Shown: one piece after another, positions 22,673 through 37,900 of the stretch
Layout of the letters: every line of letters starts with the position of its first letter
How positions within the stretch are numbered: position 1 is the first letter of the stretch
Origin: Pyrus communis
Taxonomy: Eukaryota > Streptophyta > Magnoliopsida > Rosales > Rosaceae
DNA length: 64,000 nt
Assembly: GCF_963583255.1 (NCBI RefSeq)
Contig: NC_084807.1
Location: 4,444,872 to 4,508,871, forward strand
Direction of reading: 5' to 3'
Notes under the pieces: model-generated
What the model was told of the DNA's origin: nothing
Databases searched by the model: none
The model's input: only the letters and a program-made list of their open reading frames with translations
Position numbers and translations under genes: made by a program

Positions 22673-23690
22673 ATATCTTATGCTGGATATTCTCCCGATT
22701 TAATACAGATTCAATATCCTAAAATGACTCTTTTGTGACTAATATAAATACACCACGTAGGCCATGTCAATGGTAAGACATGCTTTGCTCTCTTGCTCAA
22801 TGCTTAAATTCTAAGATGTTTATACTAACTGGACTATCGGAGGGCATTTGACCGATAACAAACCGATACCTTAGATTAAATACAATTGTTTGTTCTCTTG
22901 TGTAGATGGTCATATTCGCTTACTCAATGTGAAAGTTTGGTTCCAACACCTATTAACTAATTATTGACTCATAATCATTATGACTCAACGTGGAGTATAG
23001 TTCTTTTAGAGAGCTCCTAAAATAACACTTTGATAGTTTTAAAAATTAAGAGCATGATTACATATGGTCTAAATTATCTATTTGTTTATTTGCTTTTAAC
23101 TTTTCATTTAAATGTTTACTTATATATTTTATTTCATTTTTTAAAAATTAAAAATTAAAAGCATGATTACAGATGGTCTAAATTCTCTATTAGTTTATTT
23201 GCTTTTAACTTTTCATTTAAATGTCTACTTATATATTTTATTTCGTTTTTTAAAATTCGTACATGGAAACAAATCTCCCAGCAGATCTTCCAATGATCCA
23301 ATCCCTCAATATACCTTTTTCATTTCGGGAGGAATTATGTGTTAGTACAAAAAAAATTCAATTTCGAGATTGTCTACAATATTTACATAATTACATGCAT
23401 GTAACACAATTATCATTTAATGATCACATATAATTATTATACACGATCACTCTTTCTACGGTCAAATGGTAACGTTCCGACGCTTTCTATCAATTTGATA
23501 TCATTCATGTACGTATTCGAGGCAAATTCTCTAATTTCACTCATCCATCTAGTTTACCAAATTAAATATTTTCTTTTATTATATTAATATAGGTTGCAAG
23601 TAAAAGAAGAAAAAGAAATTGAAAAAAGAAATGAAAATAATAAAAGTTAGACTTTGGAGAAGTGGTGGAACCCAAACACAAAAGGAGTCC
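22673..23690. other. non-coding region with a 105-bp tandem duplication
   Basis: No gene recognised. 23046-23150 and 23151-23258 are near-identical tandem copies of AT-rich sequence containing GCTTTTAACTTTTCATTTAA. The right part probably includes the CDKA promoter. Confidence 0.6.
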
Positions 23691-24231
23691 TTCCAAGCAA
23701 TTAGGGCTCTCCTCATCCTCCTCCTCCTCCATTTTCTGCAATCGGGACTAGCACAACGGCACAGAAGGAGACAGAGGAATCGGAGTCTTAGGGTTTCAAA
23801 GGAGGATCCGTTGGGTAAGTGCTTATTATATGCTTACTCTTTTGCTTCTTGAAATTGCTTGCTTGCGTAATGTGGATGCTTAATTCTGTAAATCGAGCTC
23901 ACTGATCCTCGCTAGCCACTGATTTGTTGCGTTTGTATTGATGATTGGTTTTTGAGATTTTGTGCGTTGATCTAATGGTTGTAATGCAATGTATGCTCAA
24001 TGGTGGTTGATTTGAGAGTTGATTTGTTGTGTAATGGGTAGTGAAGTCACGGTACGAATGTTGAAGGTGTTTGAGAAATGATATGGGCCTGTAAGATGAA
24101 AATGTGAGGTTATAGCAGGTTTTAGTGAACTGGGATTGTTTGATTTTGTTTAGTTAAAAATTACGATTGATACGGGTACTTTTGCTGTTTGCTTTAGGAT
24201 TTGAAGGCTTGGATTTGAGCAGAGAGACGGT
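23691..24231 (+). promoter_or_regulatory. probable 5' leader and leader intron of CDKA gene
   Basis: A CT-rich leader (TCCTCATCCTCCTCCTCC near 23713) ends at a good donor (GTTGG|GTAAGT at about 23815). An acceptor (GCTTTAG) at about 24198 precedes a 33-nt exon portion before ATG 24232. The transcription start is not fixed. Confidence 0.55.
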
Positions 24232-27642
<3,411 letters not shown>

Positions 27643-28213
27643 TGCTCCCATCTTCACATCCTGGCAGAGAATGTTTATACTATAGTGTAGCATCCTGTGA
27701 ACTTTGTTTGAATGAGAGTTTGTGTGTTGCTTGTGATTTTTCCTCCTCATTCCGCAGACATGGTTCCAATTCGTTGATTTGGCTTTCAGCAGATATTATT
27801 ATGAATTACAGTTTGCCCTGCCCTCAGTTCTTTCCTTTACCTTTTATTTTCTCTTAATGATATACAGCTTGTAATTGACAGTTCATGTCCTGTGAGAAAC
27901 AATTTTCCTTCGAGGAATATAAAAGAGAGTTTGCTTTGGATATGTTTTCGATTTCACATGTTCAACGGAAATGCATGCGATCTCATTTTCATCTTGCTAC
28001 CAAAGCAGGCTGACCCTGCGTCTGCTAGGTGTTTGTTTGGTTCCTCTGGAAATTCTGTGTTTTGAACCGTTATGATTGATGCCAAATGTGTGCCTTTGTT
28101 GTGTCATATGGTGCTGCTTCATACACTGTTTTGCTTCAAGCAATGTTGAGCCAATTGTTGACGTAGTTTCTTTACGTACTTGAAATTTGACATTTCAACA
28201 ACCTTTGTATGAA
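27643..28213 (+). other. 3' UTR and flank of CDKA gene
   Basis: Non-coding. The plus-strand frames here are short. AT-rich sequence around 27840-27930 is a plausible 3' end region. Confidence 0.45.
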
Positions 28214-28750
28214 GGGTAAATTGCGATTGACCCTATGAATTGTCACTTGAGTTGAAATTGACACTCTAAACTAGTTTTTTGGTAAATTAACCCTTTGAAC
28301 TATTTAAAATCAATCAATTTACCCCTTGTTAGATTGCGGAATCAATTTCGTCAAATTTAAGGGCAAATTAGTGATTTCATTATTAATTATTACTTGACGG
28401 CTATAACAACTAAAAAAATTTTGACACATGGACACAGAATAATATAAAAACATATAGCATAATAAGAAAACATAAAATATTACATAATGGAGCATCTCAC
28501 ATTATCATTATACATTATTTTGTATTCATATGTCATAAATGTAGTGGTGGTTATAGTTGACAAATAAGAATTGACGAGGGAAAGACTAATTTTCCTTTGA
28601 ATTTGACGAAATAATGGATGAAATCAACCGACATGGGGTCAATTGGCTGATTTCAAATAGTTCAGGGGGTTAATTTACCAAAAAAATAATTCAGGAGATC
28701 AATTTCAACTGGAGTAATAGTTCAAGGGGTCAAATGACAGTTTACTCTGG
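28214..28750. mobile_element. foldback/MITE with ~165-bp inverted ends
   Basis: 28214-28380 and 28590-28750 are inverted, diverged copies. Shared blocks include GGTAAATTAACCC, GAACTATTT.AAATCA and TTTCGTCAAATT. There is only about 200 bp of AT-rich centre and no coding sequence. A target duplication was not clear. The style (long inverted ends with little else) suits a MULE-type MITE. Confidence 0.7.
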
Positions 28751-29464
28751 TATAAACATAAAGGAATGTGTTCTCTAACCTTGTAAAAATGTGACATACA
28801 CGTTTGAATGATGATGGTTTTTTTACACGTCTTATTTTAAGTGGATTGATCTATCGCTGGTGCCACATGATGCGAACATGTTTTAATAAGGTAATGATAG
28901 TAATGATTTTCACAGTTCATTTTCTCTTGCTGCATTTTTGACCTTGTTTATGTGTTTTAATTCTCATTTGATTTATTCAGTCTAAAGATAAAAAAAAAAG
29001 AAAAAGAAAAAAAAGATTAGATTGCACGAGAAAGAAATAGTATTACAAAAATCACTTTCCTTTCCGTTACATGAAAGTGCTCATATGGTTATCTATTCTA
29101 GAGATTGCATTTAGATAATGATGGGAGCCCATAGATTTGGATCAAATGACCAAGAAAATTAAGTCAAAACATTTAAACGGTATGATTGTTAAGTTAGGCA
29201 TACAAACATGTTTAGGTAAGAGCATTTACAATTCGTCCTGTCTTTGATTTGATGGAGAATCATGTCGTGAAAGGCAAGCAAGGGTAGAGAAGGTCTACCA
29301 GAAAAGGAAGGGGAGAGACAAGTTTGAAGCAAAAGCAATTGCAATACGTGTATGAGAGAGTAGAATTTATACATACGAGGTGGGGGGTTTTCATTGGTGG
29401 AAGCAGATAGAGATAAAAAGGCCGATTGAGTTTGAAACTTTGCTGTGAGTGACAAACAATTCAA
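28751..29464. other. non-coding; probable promoter of DUF662 gene
   Basis: No gene seen. The minus-strand frame 29189-29578 overlaps the DUF662 gene and is a shadow. Confidence 0.4.
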
Positions 29465-30331
29465 ATGCAGAAAATGAAGAGCCTTGGGAGTAATTCCTTT
29501 GCCAGTAGTAGTGGGAGGCTGTCGACGGAGGAGAACGACGATGAGGAGATTTCGAGGCTGGCAATATCGGCGTACCAAGCTAGAGAGGAAGAGATTGAGA
29601 GGAAGAAGATGGAGGTTAAGGAGAAAGTTGAAGCTCAGTTGGGTCGCGCTGAGGAAGAAACTAGGCGTCTGACGCAGATTTGGGAAGTAGGTTCTACAAA
29701 CTCTACTCTTATTTTTACATTTTTATGCATGCGACATTGGGACCTCGGGTGTAATGGGAATGTTCTTAATTAATTGAGATGCAAGTCTTACAGAAATCGA
29801 TCACTTGCTGATGAAGTTATGATATATATTGCACAATCTTTACAATCTAGTAGGAGCTGGAAGTGCTGGGAGATCCCATGAGGAAGGAACTTGCAAATGT
29901 AAGGAAGAAAATCGACATGGCTAATCGAGAGCTGAAGCCGCTGGGACTGAGCTGCCAGAAGAAGGTGCATTAGAGCATGAATCTACTATATTTTATATAT
30001 ATATATGCTTGAAAAGTATATGAAAAATAAACATTATTTTACTTGTCAACAAGCAGGAAAAAGAATACAAAGAAGCCCTGGAAAGCTTCAATGAAAAGAA
30101 CAAAGAAAAGGCTCAACTTGTAAGCACACTTATGGAGGTAATTAAACATAATAATTAAATTATTATTAGTTAATTGTCCAGTCCACAAATTATGCACGGC
30201 CTTCTGCACTACTTGGAACTTGTTCTTACAATTTGTTGTAATCTGCTAATTAGCAGCTGTTGACCGAGAGTGAGAAGCTGAGGATGCAGAAGCTAGAGGA
30301 GCTGAGCAAGAACATAAAACCAACACTATGA
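29465..30331 (+). CDS. DUF662 / RAB6-interacting golgin-type coiled-coil protein
   Basis: Four exons join in frame: 29465-29686, 29854-29964, 30057-30137 and 30257-30331, giving 162 aa. All junctions are GT-AG and phase 0. After a serine-rich N-terminus (to about residue 30), almost the whole protein is a charged helix suited to coiled coil. It has the family signatures AREEEIERKKMEVKEKVEAQ, DPMRKELANVRKKIDM, NRELKPLG.SCQKKEKEYKEAL and ESEKLRMQKLEELSKNI. Plant members are annotated as RAB6-interacting golgin or DUF662 and have no settled function. Golgi association is implied only by the distant animal GORAB match. ATG 29465 is followed nine bases later by a second in-frame ATG, so the start could be either. 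Length and exon pattern look intact. Confidence 0.9.
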
Positions 30332-30784
30332 ATTCATCAGATGTAAAAGATTAAAGACAAAAGAGGAACCTGCATTCTTGCTCAAATTTCTTGTTTCATC
30401 GTGTCAAGCCAGAGACTATTCAAAGTTTTATTTTAAAAGACCAATGCATGCAAGTACTAATTTTACATCTTAATACGACATGCATAATTTAGCAACTGAT
30501 ATATTTAATCAACATTAAAATCTAAATTTAGTAAATTTACATGACGTTTACACATCGCTGTATTGATAAAATTGACTAATGAGGACGAATACAAATAGAA
30601 ATAACAAAGAATGTTTAATGGATAGACAGCGAGACAGATCAAACGGTTCGTAGAATTTACTTTTTGAAGGAGGAAGATCATGTACAAATAAATCCGCTAT
30701 TCGATCGCTATCTCAATCACTCTACCTCATGAGATAATTCTGGATATGGAAGTGTTCTAGAAGAAACAACTTCCTACTCTTAAG
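30332..30784. other. non-coding 3' flank
   Basis: AT-rich flank of the DUF662 gene. No gene recognised. Confidence 0.4.
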
Positions 30785-31798
30785 TAGGGTTGCAAAAAAA
30801 ATTCTGAAATTCTCGAACCGAACCGAAAAAATCCTAAAACTAAACCGAAACATCCTGAACCGAAAATCCAGAACCGTTCAATACCGATCTCAAACTGATC
30901 CCAAAAAATTCAGCATGGGATTTGGGATCCAATATGCCTTCTTTCGGTATCTTATTCTTAACGAAAAATTATATATATATAATATTTTTAATCAAATTAT
31001 ATTAGTAAATATACAACTCTAATTATTATAAGCTGTTGGATTTGGTTAAGATTTAATCTCAATCATTAATTTATTGTTAAAACTCTCTCCAGTCACTTGT
31101 CATCACTCTGTCTCTTTCTCTCCACTTTGCTTCGCTCTTTCTCCACCCAAACCCAAATCTCTCTCTCGACTAGTCTCCTCCTCAGTCCTCCCACTATGAG
31201 AGTGCCACACCATCCAAATCCTTGCCTGAATCACAAATCTACCACCCACACCGGTCACAAACTTTGATTCTCTTTCTCGAAAGTCCAAATTGGACTAAGT
31301 GTCTCGGTCTCGGTTTCACCATAGCAAATCCTCGCCTAGAATTCATACGACGAGACACCTCGTTCATGAAGAGGCGTCGTTAGGGCGCCACTGCCGACAA
31401 TTTCTAGGACTCGAATTAATTTATTTCCTGTGGTTGATTTTTAGGGTTTGTGAAAATTGGGATTTCTGAAATTTTAATTGTTTCTAAAATTATATTTCTG
31501 CAATTGGATTTGGTTTGGATTTGTCAATTTGAATAACTTAAATTTCTGAGTGTGCATGTCAATTAATCTTATCGGAAGAGGAAGGAAGCAATATGTATGA
31601 AACTTTCTCTATGAAAGGAGGGGAACACCCTTGCTTCGTAGTTGATCTATTTCCCAAATCATATCGGAATCTCGAAAGACTTTCGGGAATACCAAAATTT
31701 TGGGTCAGTTTCGGATTTTGAAATCTCGTTCCAAAAGGGATTGGTTCAGGATTCGGGGTTTGGGTTTCAGTTCGAGATCCCAACCCGAACCGGCCTTG
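30785..31798. mobile_element. non-autonomous hAT-like element, 1.0 kb
   Basis: Flanked by CTCTTAAG (30777-30784) and CTCTCAAG (31799-31806), an 8-bp duplication matching at 7 positions. The left end is TAGGGTTGCAAAA followed by repeated CGAACCGAACCG-like sequence. The right end has the inverse kind of sequence (GAGATCCCAACCCGAACCGG). The centre contains GATTTAATCTCA, also present in the 9-kb hAT near 13830. No transposase is present. Confidence 0.65.
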
Positions 31799-33034
31799 CT
31801 CTCAAGACAAGAAGTTTTTGGTCCACTATACTAGTTTGGGTGATATGTTGAATTGGAATAAGATTATTATTGATAATGTTTCACTTATATGGTAGCTACT
31901 GACATTAATGAAAAACAATGGTACCTAACCATGTTCTGTTGGAAAATAACAACATAAAACAGATTGGCCAAATGAAAAGAAACAATCCAAGATTCCTTAT
32001 CAAAGAGTATTTGGACATGTATTGTCAACACCACCAAATGGGTATGCATAAGGAAAAGGGATGAGATGAATGAAATGTGCTTAGAAACGTTTTTGGCGCA
32101 AGACTTCTCTCATTTGCCCTATGATTGATCATAGCATTATGAATTTGGTTATAGCGTATCACCATGGGATTATGATATGGAAATAGAATTTCGCGAGGAA
32201 CTTAGACTAGTTCAAATAGTTCTAAACTATGGAACAACCTTTCAATTTGATCTAGGTGTCCACTTTCTAAGTGAGCATTTGATAAATCAGGGATATGTAC
32301 CCTTTGCATGTTCTCTAAAGTAGTCATTCTGGACTTGTTAGAGTTATAACCTATGTCGTTGACATGAATGTCATTAAGACTCTAGAAGAGCATGAGAAAG
32401 CTAACTCATAACCAATGTCATAATTTGAGATGAAGGATCTAGGAAAACTCATCCATTTCTTGGCTTGAGGTTCGAGCATTATTTTGATGGTGTTCTACTC
32501 GCCAGTCTAACTACCCATGATCATCTATACGCTAGGTGCAAAGTGAGACCCTTGAAGAGGTTGTAGAATACAAAGTTCCATATCGGAGTACAATTTGCAT
32601 GATAGTTCTTACAGGGAGTTTTGACGATCTCAAGGAGAGTATTCAATAATATATTCACTTGACCTTAATGTATTCTTTTCCCTTGAATCAGGAACACTAT
32701 TTCCCGTTGGGGTTTTGCTAACCTGACGAGGTTTAACAAGTCACCCACATTTGGCTGGTCATACCCTTGACATGTGCGTTTACCATCACTTGATCATCTC
32801 AAGCATCGACATTGTATTAACTCACTTTTTTTTTCTTCTCCTTAGACTAAGAGTTTGTCCCATTGAGTTTACCATAGCCAGGTTTTGGTGAGACTATACT
32901 CCTAAGTGCATCCTTACTTGTGAGACTCACGTATGCATGACTTGTTCTTGACAAGAAGACTTCATCAACTGCTTCTACATTTGCCTGAAGGCTTAATGGA
33001 ACAACTTATTTAGTTCTACACTCAAGGGGGGAAT
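31799..33034 (+). pseudogene. decayed copia pol relic
   Basis: Plus-strand translation near 32350-32460 gives YVVDMNVIKTLEEHEKA followed by FEMKDLGKLIHFL, which match the reverse-transcriptase YVDDMN.IGT.EE and FEMKDLG motifs of copia elements. Stops and frame changes are frequent. The end has a purine tract (CTCAAGGGGGGAA) at 33021-33033 directly before TGTTGCAGC, which looks like a 3' LTR start at 33034. The 5' end cannot be defined. Confidence 0.65.
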
Positions 33035-33998
33035 GTTGCAGCTAATATTATAATAAGAATGTGATTGTGTAACTAGAAGTACGAATCTTGATGAGTCGAT
33101 ATTTATTCTATATTTTTACCTAATCTTAGTTATAACTTATTTGTTATTTTGATAAATTTTTGATACTTTGTTGCATATTTCAATTACAGGATAGGTGAAT
33201 CTACTTTGGGCAAAAAGTGATTAAAAGGAGAAATTTTAGAGTGGGTCCGTTTGTCTTCTTAGTTGATTGTCTCAAATCTCATATTTTATTTTTTAGCTGT
33301 TTGCTCATCGAGAATAAAGAAGGTTGATCATGTAGTGCTGATAGATTTGACGTTTTAGGCTAATAAGTCATTGAAGATGACTTTTTTTGAAGAAAATTTC
33401 TTCTACAAAGTTGTAGGGAACACCTTTATCTTTCCAACGCCACCTCGCAGGCCGTATTTGGAGCAGATTTGGTTCTAAAATGTGTGGATTTTGTGGCTGC
33501 CCAGATTATCTGATAAATAGAATTGTGTTTCCTAGTTTATTATTTTATTTGGATTTTCAGAAATTTTGGCAGACGTATTTTAAATAGGATTCAAATTTAT
33601 TATTCTATTCATCGGCCGAGGTTGGAGCCCTTAAGAGGTAGAACGTTTTTGACATTGGAAATCTCCGCTTAGGAGCTTTGACAACTTTTAACAAGGGTGT
33701 TTTCTACTCTTTTCTTATTAATAATATTTTGATTTTTAATTATGATTATTGATGGGTCGATTTTGTTCCATACTTTACTCTATTCTTCATATTAATTTAG
33801 TTGTTATTTTATGAGAACTTTGATACTTTGTGTTAATAATCCTATTGTAAGTCATGCAAATCTTTTTTGGACAAACAAGTGAGCAAATGAGCGAATTTTC
33901 AGTAATTTTAAATGGAAGGCGTTCGTGAGTCTTTCAACCTGTTATTGTCAAAGTTTCAAGTTTTTATGATTAGCTGTTGATTTATGGCAAATAAATAA
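33034..33998. repeat. LTR-like sequence with diverged direct repeats
   Basis: 33085-33200 and 33745-33860 are diverged direct repeats (shared ATTGATGGGTCGAT-like start and TTTGATACTTTGT). This suggests remains of further LTR material after the copia relic. No coding sequence and no certain boundaries. Confidence 0.45.
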
Positions 33999-34152
33999 GG
34001 GGAACTTTAATGAAAAACTTCCGGTACTGTTCGTTTTAACGAAAAACCACATTTTACACTAAAAAGTCAATCTTGGTATTATTCACTTTACCATTTATTT
34101 TGTCTTTATCATTAAAACTCAAAATTTTCAAACTCTTTTCATTAGTTTGCTT
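33999..34152 (+). mobile_element. MITE-like element, copy 2
   Basis: 154 bp, the same family as 19332-19490 in opposite orientation, with ends GGAACTTTAATGAAAA and TTTTCATTAGTTTGC. The flanks ATAAATAA (33991-33998 and 34153-34160) may be an 8-bp target duplication, though they are low in complexity. Confidence 0.65.
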
Positions 34153-34499
34153 ATAAATAAATGATTAGTGATCAAAGCTGCCAGAGTGATATGTTTCATG
34201 ATTAATGGGCTTTTTAGCAGCAAAGATGGTACTTATAGAGTTACGCCCTTCTACAAAGATGTGCAGGGCATTTCAAGCTTTAAAGACAAGACCTCATGGG
34301 CTAGTTTTGGAGCTGGCCCCCTTTTCTTCCATTCTTTCTGCCGTCCCTCTCTTTTCTCACACAAGTATTATTTATTACAAAATATGTTGTTTTATTAGAT
34401 ACATAACCTACACGAACATATACAAACACGATTTTACAAAGCAGACTATGTCAGCTTTCAAAATCATAAGACTGATCATTGCAAGTGTCGACATCGATC
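34153..34499. other. non-coding spacer
   Basis: No recognised gene. Short frames at 34168-34519 have no visible domain. Confidence 0.35.
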
Positions 34500-34796
34500 T
34501 ATTAGTGTATAAGCTGTGAGCTAAGTAAAGTTAAAGTAAATAAGCCTTGTTTCTAATTGTGTATTCACTTAGTCTTAGATTATGACAAGTGTAAGGCTGA
34601 GATTGTATTGTTGGTTGTGTGTATCCAGCTAAGTCTTGTTAACAGAATTATTCCCTTTTGCACGATTGTGTGTGCTGTGTGGAAAATATACTTTACAAAG
34701 GAAGAAAAGGTTCCTCTGTAACTTGCAGAGAGAATAGCAGTCATTTCTACATTCTCAGTGCATTTTCTCCTTCTTCCATTTTACAAAACGCTAACA
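34500..34796 (+). repeat. 5' LTR (second copia)
   Basis: 297 bp, identical to 41210-41506. It begins TATTAG rather than the usual TG and ends CTAACA. Confidence 0.93.
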
Positions 34797-34812
34797 TGGC
34801 CTCAGAGCCAGG
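34797..34812 (+). promoter_or_regulatory. primer-binding site
   Basis: TGGCCTCAGAGCCAGG directly after the 5' LTR resembles the initiator-Met tRNA primer site TGGTATCAGAGCCAGG with changes at two positions. Confidence 0.7.
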
Positions 34813-34939
34813 ATCGATTGTTTGAGATCTGGGCGTAAAACCAATCGAGCTACACTCGAACTCGTTCCGGGTTGGGTGACGTTGCCGGAAATTTACAAAA
34901 CTCGATTTCGATTTGTATTCGCATCATCAAAGCTCGAAG

Positions 34940-37900
34940 ATGGCTGGACCTGGAAGTTCTGAGGTGAGAACTCCGATCTTCTCCGGTGAGAACTACGAGT
35001 TCTGGAGAATCAAGATGGTGACGATCTTCAAATCTCATGGGTTATGGAAATTAGTTGAAAAAGGGATTACGATCTCAGAAACAAAGAAGAAGAAGAAGGC
35101 TGAAGGAAGCTCAGAGGAAGAAGAAGACGATGAGAAAATGGTCGCAGCATATATGCAAGATGCAAAAGCTCTGGGTATTATTCAGAACGCAGTCTCAGAT
35201 CAGATATTTCCTCGGATTGCTAATGCAGATTCTGCGAAGATGGCTTGGGATCTGTTATATGGCGAGTATCATGGTGGTGATCAGGTGAGATCTGTGAAAC
35301 TACAAAATCTGAGACGTGAATTTGAGTATGCTAGGATGCGTGATGATGAAACTCTGTCTGGGTATCTTACTAGGCTAAATGAATTGATCAATCAGATGAA
35401 AACATTTGGTGAGATTCTGTCTAATGAAAGGCTTGTGCAGAAAGTGCTCATTAGTCTCAGTAAACCATATGATCCCATATGTCTAGTTATTGAAAATACC
35501 AAGTGCTTAGAAACTGTAGAACTGCAGGAGGTTGTAGCAATTTTGAAGAGTCAAGAACAACGATTTGATTTGCATAGTGTTGATGTCACTGAAAAGGCTT
35601 TTGCCTCATTCTCTGTGAGTTCAAAAGGACAAACCAGTGGAAATGCTCAATCTGGTACATTCAAATCCTATAAGCACTTGAATTCGAAGGGAAAGAAATG
35701 GGAATCTAAGCCTAAGTTTCAACAGAGGTCATTCACTAATCCTACACAGAACTCAAACTCTTCTAGGTATGTGAAGCAAGATATAGTTAAACCACAGTGT
35801 AAAGTGTGCTCTAAGTTTCACTTTGGAGAATGTCGATACAAGGGGCAATCCAAATGTCACAACTGTGATAGGTTTGGATATTGGGCTAGAGAATGCACAG
35901 TAGGCAAGGTTGTTCAGAAGGCAAACTGTGCTAATCAGGCAGAAGTGACAGGTAATCTGTTTTATGCTAACAGTGCAATTACTGAGGTCAAGGTGCATGA
36001 AAACTGGTACATTGATAGTGGTTGTAGTAACCACATGACTGGAAATGCTGAGCTACTTAGGGATGTAAGGACAAATGTCACTGGAAAGGTACAAATGCCC
36101 ACTGGAAATCTGGTAGATGTTGCTGGAATAGGTTCACTTATGATTGATACAAATGCTGGTAGTAAATGCATCAAGGAAGTCATGTTTCTACCTGGTTTGA
36201 AGGAAAATCTGTTGAGTGTGGGACAGATGGACGAACATGGATATTATTTGCTATTTGGTGGAGGAGAGTGTTGTATCTTTGATGGTCCTTCACTTGATTG
36301 TCTGGTTATCAAGGTTAAGATGAAAAGTAATAGGTGCTACCCTTTGTTTTTAATGCAAACTGATCAAGTTGCATTGAAAACTAGTGTAGCTGAATGTACC
36401 TGGACTTGGCACAAGAGACTAGGACACCTAAATCTTAGAAGCCTCAAGCAGCTTAGAGAAAAAGAAATGGTGCATGGTCTTCCGCACCTTGAAAATGTTG
36501 ATGGTGTGACATCCCGTCCCGAGATTATAAAAACGTACGTGTGAATTTACCTTTTTACCCCTAGTTCGTTACATTTACGTGTAGTGTTGTGTTGTGTGGT
36601 GTTGTAGGACCACACACACACTCACACACTCTCTTTCTCTCCCGTGATTCCCTCTCCCTCTTTCTCTTCCCTGTCTCTCTCTCCTCCCTTACAAATCTCT
36701 CATTCTCTCTCAGTTCTCTCTCTCTCCTTCGAACTCACACGGACCACCCACAAAACCACCCTAAAACTATACCAACGAAGGATCTAAGACCACCATCGTA
36801 CTCTTGAAGACCACACGAACACGATGGTACCAATTTTAGGTGAGTTTCACTTCGGAAAACATGGATTTCAATTTCACCGTGTGTGTGCACTGTTCATGCA
36901 CACGTAAAACTTGATGTTTTTGGGATTTTTAAGCTTGTAGATGTCTTAGTGAGGTCCCAAGGAGCCTTGGAGTACTTCGTTGGAGAAGTTTGGACGTCGG
37001 GATCATCGTGGTCAAAGTTGGCCGGAGCTTTCGAGGCTTTTTCCGGCAAGTCCACGGCGAGTTAGGGGTCGAGGCAAGTATGGATGTATTCCTCTCGTCA
37101 ATACCTTCATTTTGATATAAAGTACGTTGAAAATGGTTAAGAAATGAAGAAGTTATGACACTTTGAAGTTTACCCAGAAATTCCGGCAAAACACCCACCT
37201 CCGGCGAAACCAGTCCGGCGACGCGAGGAAGAAGACGCGCGCGTGGGCAGCGCGTGAACAGGGCGCGTGGGGGCGCGTGAAAGCTCCAAATTGAGTTCTA
37301 AAAATTGTCACGTGTTTGTGACGTCGTGTAGATCACCGTGGTATATTCATATACCCAAATTGAGCAATGTATGAAAAAGTTATGGACGAATGTTTGTGTA
37401 TGTGCGTTTAATTGATGATTTTATAATTATTCTTTTATAGGTGAAAGTTGTACGGACGACGAATGTAACCAAACTAGGCGTGAGGGTTACGACCCGGCTA
37501 CTTATCAGTGAGTGGGCAGTTATTTTTTTAGTATATATATACGTATGCTTGACGTATTTCCCAGAAAACGTATTTTAAAAGAAATACGAATTAAATATCT
37601 TGTCATATATGCATCATATTTTAATATGTGCATTATCATAATTATGCATACTGTGGCATGGTGCTGAGGAGGCCCAGGTAAGCTACATTTGATAAACATT
37701 TGATATACGTACGAAATACATTTGATATACGTATGAAATACGTTTGGAATACGATTGAAATACTATCATCACATGCATTAGTAGTGGCATACATTTATAT
37801 ATGTGTATTTGGTACTGTGAATGCACAGGTAAGTGCCAGGTAAATGTTATTCGTATTTACATTCAGCAGTAGTTTGAGATGCTTAGAGAGCTCATAACCT

